From Scleroderma bovista (Eukaryota > Basidiomycota > Agaricomycetes > Boletales > Sclerodermataceae): a stretch of 42,790 nucleotides of DNA. The stretch lies in assembly GCA_037178675.1 (NCBI GenBank), contig JAYMGJ010000079.1:1-42790 (forward strand), written 5' to 3'. The translations under genes and the position numbers were made by a program. The notes below the pieces were generated by a model that was given only the letters and a program-made list of their open reading frames with translations, was not told the origin of the DNA and did not search any database. Below are positions 1 through 10,174 of the stretch, piece after piece (position 1 is the first letter of the stretch; each line of letters begins with the position of its first letter).

Positions 1-981
1 GCCATGGGTGAATGGTTCCGTGACAATGGCAAGCACGGTCAGTATTACCAGTTTCGCTTCACCCGCTAAGTCTCTTACGTTAGCGCGTAGCCCTCATCAT
101 CTATGATGACTTGTCTAAACAGGCCGTTGCATACCGTCAGATGTCCCTCCTGCTCCGTCGTCCTCCCGGTCGTGAGGCCTACCCCGGTGATGTCTTCTAC
201 CTCCACTCCCGTCTTCTCGAACGTGCTGCCAAGATGAGCGAGAAGTTCGGCGGTGGGTCCCTGACTGCTCTCCCTATCATCGAGACTCAGGGTGGTGACG
301 TGTCTGCTTACATCCCTACTAACGTGAGTGCATCGCATCGTATTGATGGTCAACGTCTTAATTATGCTGTACAGGTTATCTCCATCACCGACGGACAGAT
401 ATTCTTGGAGGCTGAGCTCTTCTTCCGTGGTGTACGTCCCGCTATCAACGTCGGTCTTTCTGTCTCTCGTGTCGGTTCAGCTGCCCAGACGTAAGTGTTC
501 ACCTGTTGTGCTGACCACTCCTTTTGATCTTTTCATACAGGAAGATCATGAAGAAGTTTGCTGGTTCCCTCAAGCTTTACCTTGCCCAATACCGTGAAGT
601 TGCTGCCTTCGCTCAATTCGGTTCTGACCTCGATGCCTCGACACGTTTCTTGCTCAGCCGTGGTGCCCGCTTGACTGAACTCCTCAAGCAAGGTCAATAC
701 CAGCCTCTTGCCATGGAGATTCAGGTACCCATCATCTATGCTGGTGTCAATGGTCTTGTATGTTACCAGTCTTCCCTTGAGGCTCTGTCTTCTAACATAC
801 ATCTTAGCTTGACTCCATTCCTGTCGAGAAGATCACACAGTGGGAAGCTGAATTCCGTTCACACCTGACTGCTACCCAAGGTCCTCTCCTCGAGGAGATC
901 TCGACTGGTAACGTGACTCCCGCGATTGAGGCTAAAATCAAGAAGGTCGTGGAAGACCACGTTTCCTCTTTCACTTCATAG
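1..981 (+). CDS. ATP1: ATP synthase F1 subunit alpha, mitochondrial (3' part)
   Basis: This is the C-terminal part of the F1 alpha subunit, which forms the alpha3beta3 head of mitochondrial ATP synthase. The 5' end lies outside the window. Five exons are visible: 1-37, 91-323, 375-490, 541-757 and 808-981, separated by GT-AG introns of about 50 bp. The spliced protein carries [20 protein letters not shown], the arginine-rich [15 protein letters not shown] block, [14 protein letters not shown], and the [19 protein letters not shown] segment with the catalytic arginine finger (SVSRVGS). The C-terminal helical domain ([20 protein letters not shown]) and a TAG stop at 979-981 follow. The family is one of the most conserved known and alignment is unambiguous. 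A TAATAAA-type polyadenylation signal follows at about 1025. The DUF2408 gene converges on it. Confidence 0.97.
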
Positions 982-1165
982 ACATCCATTCCGTATATAC
1001 CAGATGTTTTGGTGTAGGGACGGATAATAAACTAAAATGCATTCCCTCCACCTTGTTCCGTACGTTTTTCTTTGTGCCATAGTGCTTTCTTTGTGGGGGA
1101 TACATGGACAAAACTGTCTATAAAATTACATTATAGGTAAGAATATGCATGGTCAAGCGGTGATA

Positions 1166-3276
1166 CTATTCAGCGTCATCTCCGCTGGTGGCCTCTGGTT
1201 CCACTTCCTCGTCTTCATCTGAGTACTGCGTATCTTCTTCGTCCATCGATTCCTTCAGCTGAAATCAAAATGAGTAAAACAGAATAAAATGAATCTCAAG
1301 TACGCATACCATCTCCAGCAGCTCATGACATTCATTCAAATGCGCCATGACGATACCTTGACCCTCGGGAACAGTGCCATCGACACCGACGAATTTGCCA
1401 TCTTTCCTCATGGAGTCGATTTGATGTAATGCCAATTGATACTGACATGCGATCGACTCATCAGCGCATGCCCAACTATATTGCTGACAACCCACCGGAT
1501 AAAGGTCGCGGGGACTGAATGGGCCGCCATATTTGTACACTTCGTTAAGGCACTTCTTGACCGTAGAGAGTTTGTTCGCCTCGATGCCAATGGTAAGCAG
1601 TGGATATGTTATCTAAGACGACGTAGCTCACTATGGGCATCAGTTCTTCCGATACAGGCTCGCTCGACGAGAGCAGCCCGTAAGTCAAACCATAACATCG
1701 CCTTAGCAGATATAGAAGAACCTATCAGGATGGGAATTAGCTTGTTCAAACATTGGAAGAAGCCGATCCCGCACGTATTGTCCAGGAGGCCGATTCCCTT
1801 CGGCGTCAACAAACTTTCCATCAATTCTCATCTTGTCGATTTCCTGGAGACTGAGCGAATAGGTGTACAGATCGGTTTCCCTTAGACTCCAGCGATGCGT
1901 GAGGACTAAGTTCTCCAACGTAGTACGGAGTTCCTGCAGTCGATCGTGTATGGGTTTGAGTGAACTGGCGACGTTTTTGGATTCATCCTGAGCTTTGATC
2001 TCTTGTACGATGTCGAAGCACTCTTCCAGAAGCGAAATACATATCGCTTGAGATGCGGGGATTACTCCACCAGGACCGAGGAATTTCCCGTCGACCCGCT
2101 TCCTAGAATGTAAGGGTTTCATCAAGGGTCAATCATCCCTTACTACAGGCTTTTGCTACAATGCAGCGATAAGGGAAAAATGATACTCAACGAATCGATC
2201 TTCCGCAACTCCTCGGCGAGAGGTTTGAGTTCCGCCTTGTGGTTGCCTTCTTTTGCAGCTAGGGCGACGAGTTGCCGTCGAATCATGACCAGGCGTTCGT
2301 GGAGAGGGATGAGTTCGACTGAGATCTCGGACAGGGATTCTTGAAGTGACAACACGATAGCATCTATAAATATTAAAGGGACGGTGAGCGCTGCAGCTCG
2401 GGTAGTTACACGGGACAAATAGGTACCGCATTCATTGAGCTGGCGCTGCAAGAGTTTGGTCATAGCTTCGGGATGCTTCCCACTGTCGGCGTCTTGCTGA
2501 ACAATAGAACGAAGCTCTTGTAAACGGCGTTGGAAGGGGCCAAGGTCGGATTCGTTGTACACCGCGGACTCCTCCATGTGAGTAATGATTTGCTGGAGTA
2601 AAGGATCATTCCGTTAGTATCGCTTCATTCCACACGGACAACAAGAGCGATCTGCTGAAAAGGTCAGGACAACGCAGCAACTTCGCTCTTGAAAAGAAGA
2701 AGGGACATCCCCGAAGTGCTTGTGGGACATCAGCAGCATAAATAGATTTTGAATGGACGCGCTACGTTTGACCCGGAAAAGGTTTATTTATACTAACCCG
2801 CATAGACGCCAGCTGCGAGTACACCGCGGGGCATTCCTTGGTCTTCCCGAGAGTGAGATAGCAGAGAGATAACAGACTGAATACGTCAGCCAGCGTGGTG
2901 TCGACGCGGTTATTGTAGGTGGTGTTATCGTCGCGGACATCATTGAGCCTGGTGACTGGCGGATGGGTGTCATGACTGTGCCCGAAGCATGGCGTGAAAT
3001 ACAGACCTTGCTTGACGACAGCTTGGTATAGGGCATTGACATCTGAAGGCTTGATATACTTTTCGCGATCTCTCTTCAGAGCGGTGAGCCGGTTTCGGAT
3101 GCTACCGTGGTCAAGGGTTTCGTGGTTTCATGCCGGGAACAGACAGGCAGCAGCAGACAACTCACTTGATCACGGCCTCGAGGATGGGCAGCTCTGTGGT
3201 ATAAAAGACGGAGAGGTCAGGACCTATCTTGGCTACTGATCAGCGACATACCCTCCTGTGGGACAGGCGCACTCAT
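1166..3276 (-). CDS. DUF2408 family fungal protein
   Basis: This is a fungal protein of unknown function, assigned to DUF2408 by its repeated motif. Spliced by eye, it starts at ATG 3276-3274 (MSAPVPQE), followed by an intron of about 58 bp, and stops at 1168-1166 after an acidic tail (KESMDEEDTQYSDEDEEVEP). There are at least eight exons. One intron (2593-2797) is long at 205 bp. The block I(D/S)xxRxDGKFxxxxGxxPxxQ occurs three times: around 2110-2040 (KRVDGKFLGPGG), around 1825-1780 (KMRIDGKFVDAEG) and around 1410-1350 (SMRKDGKFVGVDG). Each is followed by a leucine-rich helix. The middle region is helical and charged. It is convergent with ATP1 and divergent from tropomyosin. The 5' exon boundaries are the least certain part. 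Function is not known. Confidence 0.75.
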
Positions 3277-3569
3277 TGCGTGCAACGACAGAATTCCGTA
3301 GTGTTGAAACGGAAACAGGCAGATCTTCCAGCTGGTGTCTGCACGTCCGCGTCTCCTTGATAACTGTTTCCCTGCAAGTCTCCAGTTCTTTTGAATCGGG
3401 CTCCCCTCATGATCGGAAAAGGCAAGTCAGCCTCATTTTCCCACGTCTACTACACACATTTAATCGCGCCGCAGTGCTAGTCCCAACGTCGAGCAGGTCT
3501 GCCAACGGTCACCGTGCATTTCTCTCTCCATCGCCAAGTAATAGAGTATCTGTCGAACCCACAAGCACC
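3277..3569. promoter_or_regulatory. Shared 5' region between the DUF2408 gene and tropomyosin
   Basis: The start codons of the DUF2408 gene (3276, minus) and the tropomyosin gene (3570, plus) are 293 bp apart and face away from each other. The interval must hold both promoters and both 5' leaders. No clear TATA box was seen. A pyrimidine-rich stretch (about 3515-3530, TTTCTCTCTCC) precedes the tropomyosin ATG. This is inferred from gene arrangement only. Confidence 0.45.
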
Positions 3570-4207
3570 ATGGAGAAGATAAAGGAGGTTAGCGCGGCGT
3601 CTCTGCGTCTTGTTCTTGCGCTGATCGCAGTGCATAGAAAATGAGCCAACTGCGCAAGGAGGCAGACGATGCAGTCACTCGCGCAGAAACCGCCGAGGCA
3701 AAGAACAAGGTCTATGAACAGGAGCTGCTTTCGAAGGAACAAGAGATCACTTCTTTGAACCACAGGATGTCATTGCTCGAGGGCGAACTTGAGAAAGCAG
3801 AGATAAAGATCAAGGAGCTGAAGACTGCCTCTGAGGACGGTGAACACTCCAGGACTACGAGCGAGAACCTCATTCGCAAAGTTGCGCTTCTTGAAGAAGA
3901 GTTGGACGTCGCAGAGAAGAACGTCAAGGAGACCACGGAAAAGTACGCGTGCCCGATCACTGATCATGAGGTTTGTTGTTGATCCACGTTCACAGACTGC
4001 GCCAAGTCGACGTCAAGGCTGAGCACTTCGAGCGCCAGGTGCAACGTGTCGAGCAGGAGCGTGATCAGTGGGAGAAGAAGTATGAGGTATGGATTTCGTT
4101 ATGTCCCTTAGTGCCCTCGTCTTATATGGCAACAGGAAATGGTTGAGAAGTACAAGGCGTCCAAGGCAGAACTGGACGAACTAGCAGCAGCCATGGACAA
4201 CGTGTAA
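3570..4207 (+). CDS. TPM1: Tropomyosin (161 aa, four-actin class)
   Basis: Tropomyosin is a coiled-coil dimer that polymerises along actin cables and regulates formin and myosin activity in polarised growth and cytokinesis. Exons are 3570-3587, 3638-3942, 3996-4086 and 4136-4207. They add to 486 nt, giving exactly 161 residues, the same length as S. pombe Cdc8 and S. cerevisiae Tpm2. The protein starts MEKIKEKMSQLRKEADDA, has uninterrupted heptads (for example KVALLEEELDVAEKNVKETT), and ends with the family-like ERDQWEKKYEEMVEKYKASK followed by AELDELAAAMDNV. The Met-Glu start fits NatB N-terminal acetylation, which is known to matter for fungal tropomyosin. A second tropomyosin gene with matching intron positions lies 345 bp downstream on the same strand. 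Confidence 0.95.
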
Positions 4208-4552
4208 GACACCAGCCGTTGTTCTCCTGCAGGAGTCTATCTTCACTTGCCCTCCTCTCACTTCCTGCCTTGATTTCATTGCATACGTTGTTACTCCCGC
4301 ACTTAATTAGCTGCTAGCACTCGATCAAATGGCTAACCATTTTAACTATCGGAGAGTCTACTCAGGGGATCATTGATCACGACGATGATTTAGTAGCTCT
4401 TGACCTGCAAACGAGCCCGCACTCTGTGATACCAGCAGAATAGTTCCATCGTATCTATCACAGTTGAAACTTGAACGTACCGTATCTTTGTGGGCTGAAA
4501 GGAAGCGCCCACTGACGTGATCGCGCAACAACCGAACTGTTCAGCCAGCGCG

Positions 4553-5085
4553 ATGGACAAGATCAAGGAGGTGGGTGGGTGATCAAGAACGCTCGAGTCT
4601 CGTCCTCATCATCCTTTCAGAGATTGGCTGCGTTGCGTGCTGAGGCGGATGCCGCTTCCGCACGCGCGGAAAAAGCGGAGGGTCTGATCAAAAGATACGA
4701 GCAGATCATGCTAGAGAAGGACCAGGAAATCGCTTCATTGCAGCGCAGGTTATCAGAACTTGAACAGAAAGAGGATACCACAACTAAAGAAGCCAGGGCC
4801 GCCAAGGAACAGTTGGTGCCAATCCGAAGCATGCTTGTTCAGCTGCAGTCTACCATTGATGCTTTTACAGGCTAAATGAAACCAGCATTCGTACTGAACA
4901 CTTGGAGCGCGAAGCTCTGAAATTGGTCCAGGATCGCGATGATTGGGAAAGAAAATATGAGGTATGAAGACAGCAAATTTCGAGTAGTGTTCCCCTCTCT
5001 TACCATCAAGCAATACTAGGAAATGGTCACCAAGCACAAGTCATTGCAAGCAGAGCTGGATGATTTTTTGCGGGGCGTCATTTAA
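4553..5085 (+). CDS. Short tropomyosin paralogue (121 aa), tandem copy
   Basis: This is a second tropomyosin next to the first. Exons are 4553-4570 (18 nt), 4621-4811 (191 nt), 4871-4961 (91 nt) and 5020-5085 (66 nt). Exons 1 and 3 have exactly the lengths of the neighbour's, and the introns sit at equivalent positions and phases. The protein starts MDKIKERLAALRAEADAASA. Its end regions align with the long form: RYEQIMLEKDQEIASLQRRL and DRDDWERKYEEMVTKHKSLQ. Exon 2 is 114 nt shorter, an in-frame loss of 38 residues, and the C-terminus (LDDFLRGVI) is 2 residues shorter and differs in sequence. No stop or frameshift is visible in the spliced frame. The donor of intron 2 (GTTGGT at 4812) is weak. 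It could be a functional short isoform gene or a recently disabled duplicate; the preserved frame favours function. Confidence 0.85.
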
Positions 5086-6560
5086 GTAGCAGTCCGATGT
5101 CAATCTCCGTAGTATAATGACCAGACTATACACCCTGTCTTTCTTCCCGATCACAGTACTTTCCGTCTGGTGATTATCTCTCTTGTGCTGGCTACTCTAG
5201 TCTATGTATCAGATAATCCTGCTCTGCTTAGTCATTGCTTATACTCTCTTTTCTTTCCTTGACCTTGTATACAAATGCACCTTCCTCTAATACTTACCGT
5301 GGCGCCTGTCCACGCTCTCTCCTCGTTCGAGCGTCTGAGTGTAACCCACCTCGCGGTGTGCGTTCATGGCTGTTCCATCATCTGCGCTCTGCTTTCTCAT
5401 CCGTTGGGTCCTGCCGAACTCATTTGCAAGAAACATATGGCTTAGCTATTTGCCAGAGAGGAGGAGCCAGCAGCGACACTCCCAATGCATTTGCATCCAT
5501 TGCATCCTGCTGAACTCAGCAGCGGTGATGTTTCCGTCATCGTGTTACAATGTGAGCTGTGCCAACCGTCCGAGGTGATGATTTTCTGCTTGACAACAAT
5601 GGCAAGCTTCTGTGCCCATCAAGGTATGGTGGGCATTCAGGTCTTCCTATCGGCGTCTTGACTTTCGGTGACCAGCGCCAAATACCACGACGCTTCCAAA
5701 GGCAACCGCGAGACAACATGTCGCTACCCCCACGGGAGAAACGAAGCCTGGCTGCAGACTGTTGGGAGCGAATCCCGTTTGCAAACGCTTTACACCTATG
5801 ATCTTCTCCACAACAGCCACAGTCCACAGGATCTTGCCCCTTCTCGTGCACCTTTCCGTAACGAAACCAGACGCCAGTCATTTAGCGGTGTAACCTCGCG
5901 TCCTACCCTCGGAATCCAAACTGTGCCACTAAGTGGTCATGACCATCGAAGTCCAATTGGTTGGTACAATGAATTCAGCATTTCTCGGAGGTCCCTCGGC
6001 CGCCTGGGCAACATCGACGAGAACCCCCCCAGCTTCGCCGACCCCAAGCGCAAGCGCAATTCAGTTTTGGGAAGAAAAAAAACTAGTACCGCTTCTGACG
6101 CCGTTTGTAGCTCTCATGAGTTTCCTCACCTGTCAACGCCAGGGTACGATGGCAATGAAGAGACTCTATTGCATATACCAGTTCCTGGCAGAGTGCAAGA
6201 CCTCGAATGTCCATCAGGTCCCGAAAAGCCATCGATGAACTCGTTGAGCAGGATCGTGACTTTGTGACCTTACCGATATCCATCTCAAAGCCAGCCGCCT
6301 ATATACCTCGTCCGATGACGCTTGGACTTCATTCATCCTATCGGTTCTCCGTCTTTCTTCTTACCCAGACTTGACACTCTATGAAGAAAGTACGTAGCGG
6401 TGATATCACCATTTATTGGCACATTGGGTTTCAATTCACTATCCTGTACTTCGTGTTGTACATTGTCCTAATAGTTACTACGTACTTTCCTCAGTTACAT
6501 AAGGACAACTAGTGCGGCATTATTACACTGCACGCTGTCTCCTTTGCTATAACCTCACCA
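5086..6560. other. 1.5 kb interval without a recognisable gene
   Basis: Between the short tropomyosin and MND1 the longest open frame is 5668-6267 (+, 199 codons, starting MTSAKYHDASKGNRE). It has no recognisable domain, is proline-, serine- and arginine-rich, and overlaps comparable frames on both strands, so I do not call it a gene. The last part (about 6380-6560) is AT-richer and probably holds the MND1 promoter. Confidence 0.4.
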
Positions 6561-7606
6561 ATGGTGTGGACACGTTTAAACCCTGTCTCCCCAGACCTGA
6601 TCATACATATTATTCAGGCTCCCCGTGGTTTATCTGCCGAAGAGAAGCGCAACAAACTGCTGGAAATATTCCACGAGTCGGTATGCTGGACCATAGCTGA
6701 TCTGCTCGCATTTCGCCACTGATGGATGCTACTACTTCGGAACTCAGAAAGATTTTTTCCAGGTGTGCTTGAAGCTTGAAGGTAAATGCACGACACGACC
6801 CTCATCATTTCATCTACTAGTTGAAAGAGCTCGAGAAAATTGCCCCAAAGCTCAAAGGAATTGGTACGATATACCTTCATGGGCGGGCAGTGTGTCTTCA
6901 GCAGTGTGCATAGTGTCACAATCAGTAAAGGAAACTCTCCAATCGCTTGTCGACGATGGACTCGTACAGACTGATAAGATTGGGTCCTCCAACTGTATGC
7001 TTGTCGTTGAATTCACGAATATATGCGTCTTCGCTAACAAGAATAAGTTTTCTGGAGCTTCCCATCGCAGCGCGGAAGCATCGTGGGTTGTTTTGGCTTC
7101 CTAGGATATGTTTTACCTTCGTCCTTCCAGGTTCGCAATCGATTGGACACAAGCAAGAATGCCCACTCGTGCCATAACAGTCAACTCGAAGAACTTGTGG
7201 CTTCCATTGAACGCGAGAAGGTTGTCCGGCCCGAGAGCGTCTGTTTCAACAGTTTTGTCAATGTTTCCCGGGTTGAATTGACCATTCATAGGCGCAGAGG
7301 ACCATGGCGTTGGAAAAGCTATCCGCGGCAAAAGAGAATATCAAAACCTTGGAAGCAGAACTCAGGGCATATGGTGCTTGCGACCCCGTCAAGGTTGAGG
7401 CAAAGCGACGTGCTGTTATCCTCGCGCACGAGGCTGCTATCCGGTGGACCGGTTTGTGTTTCGTTCTTCTTCCTGCAGAGCACTAGAGATCTCTTCTAGA
7501 TAATTACTCTATTCTCATTACTCATTTCACGCGCCAGAACGGAGTCGATATGCAAGAGATACGCAAATTCCTGGGGATTAATGAAGACTACGAAGATATT
7601 TATTGA
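6561..7606 (+). CDS. MND1: Meiotic nuclear division protein 1 (Mnd1)
   Basis: Mnd1 pairs with Hop2 to help Dmc1/Rad51 strand invasion between homologues in meiosis. Nine exons join to 615 nt, giving 204 residues (human MND1 has 205): 6561-6563, 6618-6680, 6748-6762, 6821-6863, 6914-6994, 7048-7082, 7131-7238, 7292-7451 and 7500-7606. The N-terminal winged-helix region reads RGLSAEEKRNKLLEIFHESK, DFFQLKELEKIAPKLKGIVS and SVKETLQSLVDDGLVQTDKI, with GSSNFFWSFPSQRG next. A coiled coil follows (SQLEELVASIEREK, then MALEKLSAAKENIKTLEAEL). The C-terminal cap ends RQNGVDMQEIRKFLGINEDY before EDIY and the TGA stop. The start codon is alone in exon 1, and exon 3 is a 15-nt microexon encoding KDFFQ. All splice phases are consistent. 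Confidence 0.95.
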
Positions 7607-7854
7607 AAATGCTACCTTTACTCCCAGCATTGAGGACTAACTTTGGCATGTGCATGGACTGTGAATCACGGTATAAGAACTGTCTACCTTCTTACTTTTC
7701 TGTTTCAATTCCTAATAAATATCTTGATCCTTGTTGTTCGGTTAATAGCCCCTGAATCATGTCCAACAAGCGCCCCTCTGTTATCCCTTGCGTCACATCC
7801 TGCATGGAATGTAAATTTGCTGTCTAACACATGGATTATTAATCAATTCGTGCG

Positions 7855-9070
7855 GTACGTCTCTGCCCTACGCCCCCTCTGCTCCTTGATCTCTCTTCAT
7901 TTCTCAACCTCCGGATTATACCTGTTATGCCAACAAAATCAGCTTCGTCCTAGCTGCCCAGATGGCTACCATCCTCATCGTACCACTGGTTAACCGGGCT
8001 GTTGTTTCCGCTGGCTGACAAGGTCATTGCCGCCGCTGCCATGCTACATCGCCAGCTAGTCGTCATTCCGCTGTCTGCCGAGGTCTCCGTCATCGTTCCT
8101 CTCCGCTGCCCCCCCCGCTAGCTACCCATTGGGTAGTGGTGATGGCCATTGTCTTCGTAGACCGCTGACTGCAAGATGGGGATGGTCATGGTGACCGTGG
8201 CCTGTGCTGGCGCCGTCGTGCTGGCGGTGAACTGAGATAATGATGCTCATGCCTGCTCAGTAGCGTCAAGCGAGAAAGATAACAAGCCTACAACTTCTAA
8301 CAGAAGCTCTACTGGCATCTGACATGCCTCATTAGCAGGGTTAGGTAGTAATGGCGAGGTGTGACATTGAATCCTAGTCTCTCGAGGACAGCTCGCCACT
8401 AAGTGATAGCTAAGTCGGGTGCGACGAATGCGGTCAAGAGGGAAACAGCGTACACTGGAGTCGCCCTAGAGGCTAGAGCAGATCACAGTCTGTCACAAAT
8501 GGTACACATGGTTTGCATGAGCCCAGACGGTGAAAAGGGCGATTAGGGTGTGGATCTTCTAGTTCCCTTATCCGCTGCTCAAGACATTCGATGTTCTCGC
8601 GTCACATCTCGTCTTCGTCTTCGTCTTGCCGGCCAACAGTGTGTCTGTGGCCAAAAGAGACTGTTTTTCTGAGTATCGCGGGTATCCTAAGTAATGCAGT
8701 AGGGCCAATATATAGGAACCTTGCTTGCAAGCAACGTCGAGTCACCCGGCGGTTCAAAACCTTTTCCACCTTGTCTCGTTGTCCTATGTGTCGCTCGCGT
8801 TTCTCCCTCAGACTCCTATCGTATTTTTTGCCTCGGCATGTCCACGGCTATGCCCGTGTTGCATTGAGCTTCTTCTTTGGTGTCTCTGATCGTTCCTCGC
8901 ATCTCGCTCTTCAAGAGAATGCCGGGACGACCGATGGTCCCTAGGCAAGGCAGGGCAGCAGAACACGATGTTGAAAGGCTTAGCCCTTCGACCTCTCGTG
9001 GCTATCGCAATTGTCCGGTTCCTCTCTTGTTGCCTCTCTCGGTCACAGTCGTGGGCTCTCTTCCCCTTCT
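7855..9070 (-). repeat. Decayed duplicate of the PRP40 3' end (copy A, split)
   Basis: Two blocks resemble the PRP40 3' region in the same orientation. Block 1, about 7855-7955, matches the DNA just past and around the PRP40 stop codon (about 14408-14506; for example CTGCCCTACGCCCCCTCT in both). Block 2, about 8770-9070, matches about 14550-14850 (for example GCTCGCGTTTCTCCCT and GTCCACGGCTAT). About 800 bp of unrelated sequence (7956-8770) separates them, suggesting an insertion after duplication. The coding frame is broken and it is not a gene. The region from 7607 to the first block has no feature I can support. Confidence 0.7.
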
Positions 9071-10174
9071 CATCCCTGCCCTGTACTCTTTCTTCATCGC
9101 GGCTATCAATGGACCCTGGTATACAGCCTCACATTTCGTCTCTGACAGTCTCTCCCCCCTCCTCCTGTTCTCACTAGTACGCCCGCCCCCACTACAGCAA
9201 ACTTGGCGAAGGCTGCACATCGAAAGTGCACCAAGTCCTAAATTTGTCCCGAAAAGCACAATAATTCCATAAAAGTTTGGATTGTATTTTTCCAATTTCC
9301 TCGTAGGCTACCCATTGGAGTCTGACATGTTGGCAGTGTCGGGGATGTTATTATTGCCGCAAGATGAGTTGATCCGAAACTAAATTGGATGCACACCATC
9401 CTAGAATATGATAGACAAAGGGTTCAGGCATGCATGAATTCATGACCTGAATAATTTGCTGTGACTGACACAGTGTACTACGGTCCTGGATGCGGTGTCA
9501 ATGAAATCAAGGAACGCTTGCATCGTCCTATTAGCAGTACGACGCTCACGAATAGAGGGTGTGACATAAACCTTGCCTCGAAGTGGTAAGGTGATTGCCA
9601 TTTGCCACACAACCACTCGGAGTTTTCGCTACTACTTCTAGCGCTGCCTGCCCTCACACTCGAAGCACCATCGGCGTGAAGGAGTCGGGCTCCGCCAAGT
9701 GCAAGGGACTATTTCCACAATTGTTCTCGCTTGTTATTTGTGCAGATATAGACGACTTCGGAGCGCTGATATCCTGCTGTGACCAATTGGTGTTGCACAT
9801 GACCGTTCGGTTGGCGAGTTGCAAAATCATTACGACACTGAGGCTGGTATCAGATTGTTGTTATTTGACCATATTCAAGTGCCCAGTCAGCCACGGGTTT
9901 ATCTCCGCCGTTGAATCTGCACTTGTTTCCCTCGCCGCCAGCAATGGTCATCAGTAGGTCTGTGTCTGAATGCATGTGTTCAGTTGATGCGACGCAGTTG
10001 ACCTATTATTCGGTAAACAGGCACCGTGATGGGTGGACTTCCTGTGCCACTTCGATCACGATGTATATATCTAAGATAAAAGGCCACAACATTCTCGCAA
10101 TCTGGCTGACCAACCCAGTTTCTTTCAGTTTCCCTTTTCCACTGAGGGAACACGCTGTTTCCTAGCTGATAACT
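9071..10174. other. Interval without a recognisable gene
   Basis: There are only short overlapping frames (the longest is 120 codons at 9595-9957) without a recognisable domain. The last 100 bp probably form the leader of the membrane-protein gene that follows. Confidence 0.4.

Noticed and set aside
5668..6267. 199-codon frame upstream of MND1
   Set aside because: No domain, equally long overlapping frames in other phases and on the other strand, and no consistent splice extension. It is kept only as a note on the interval.
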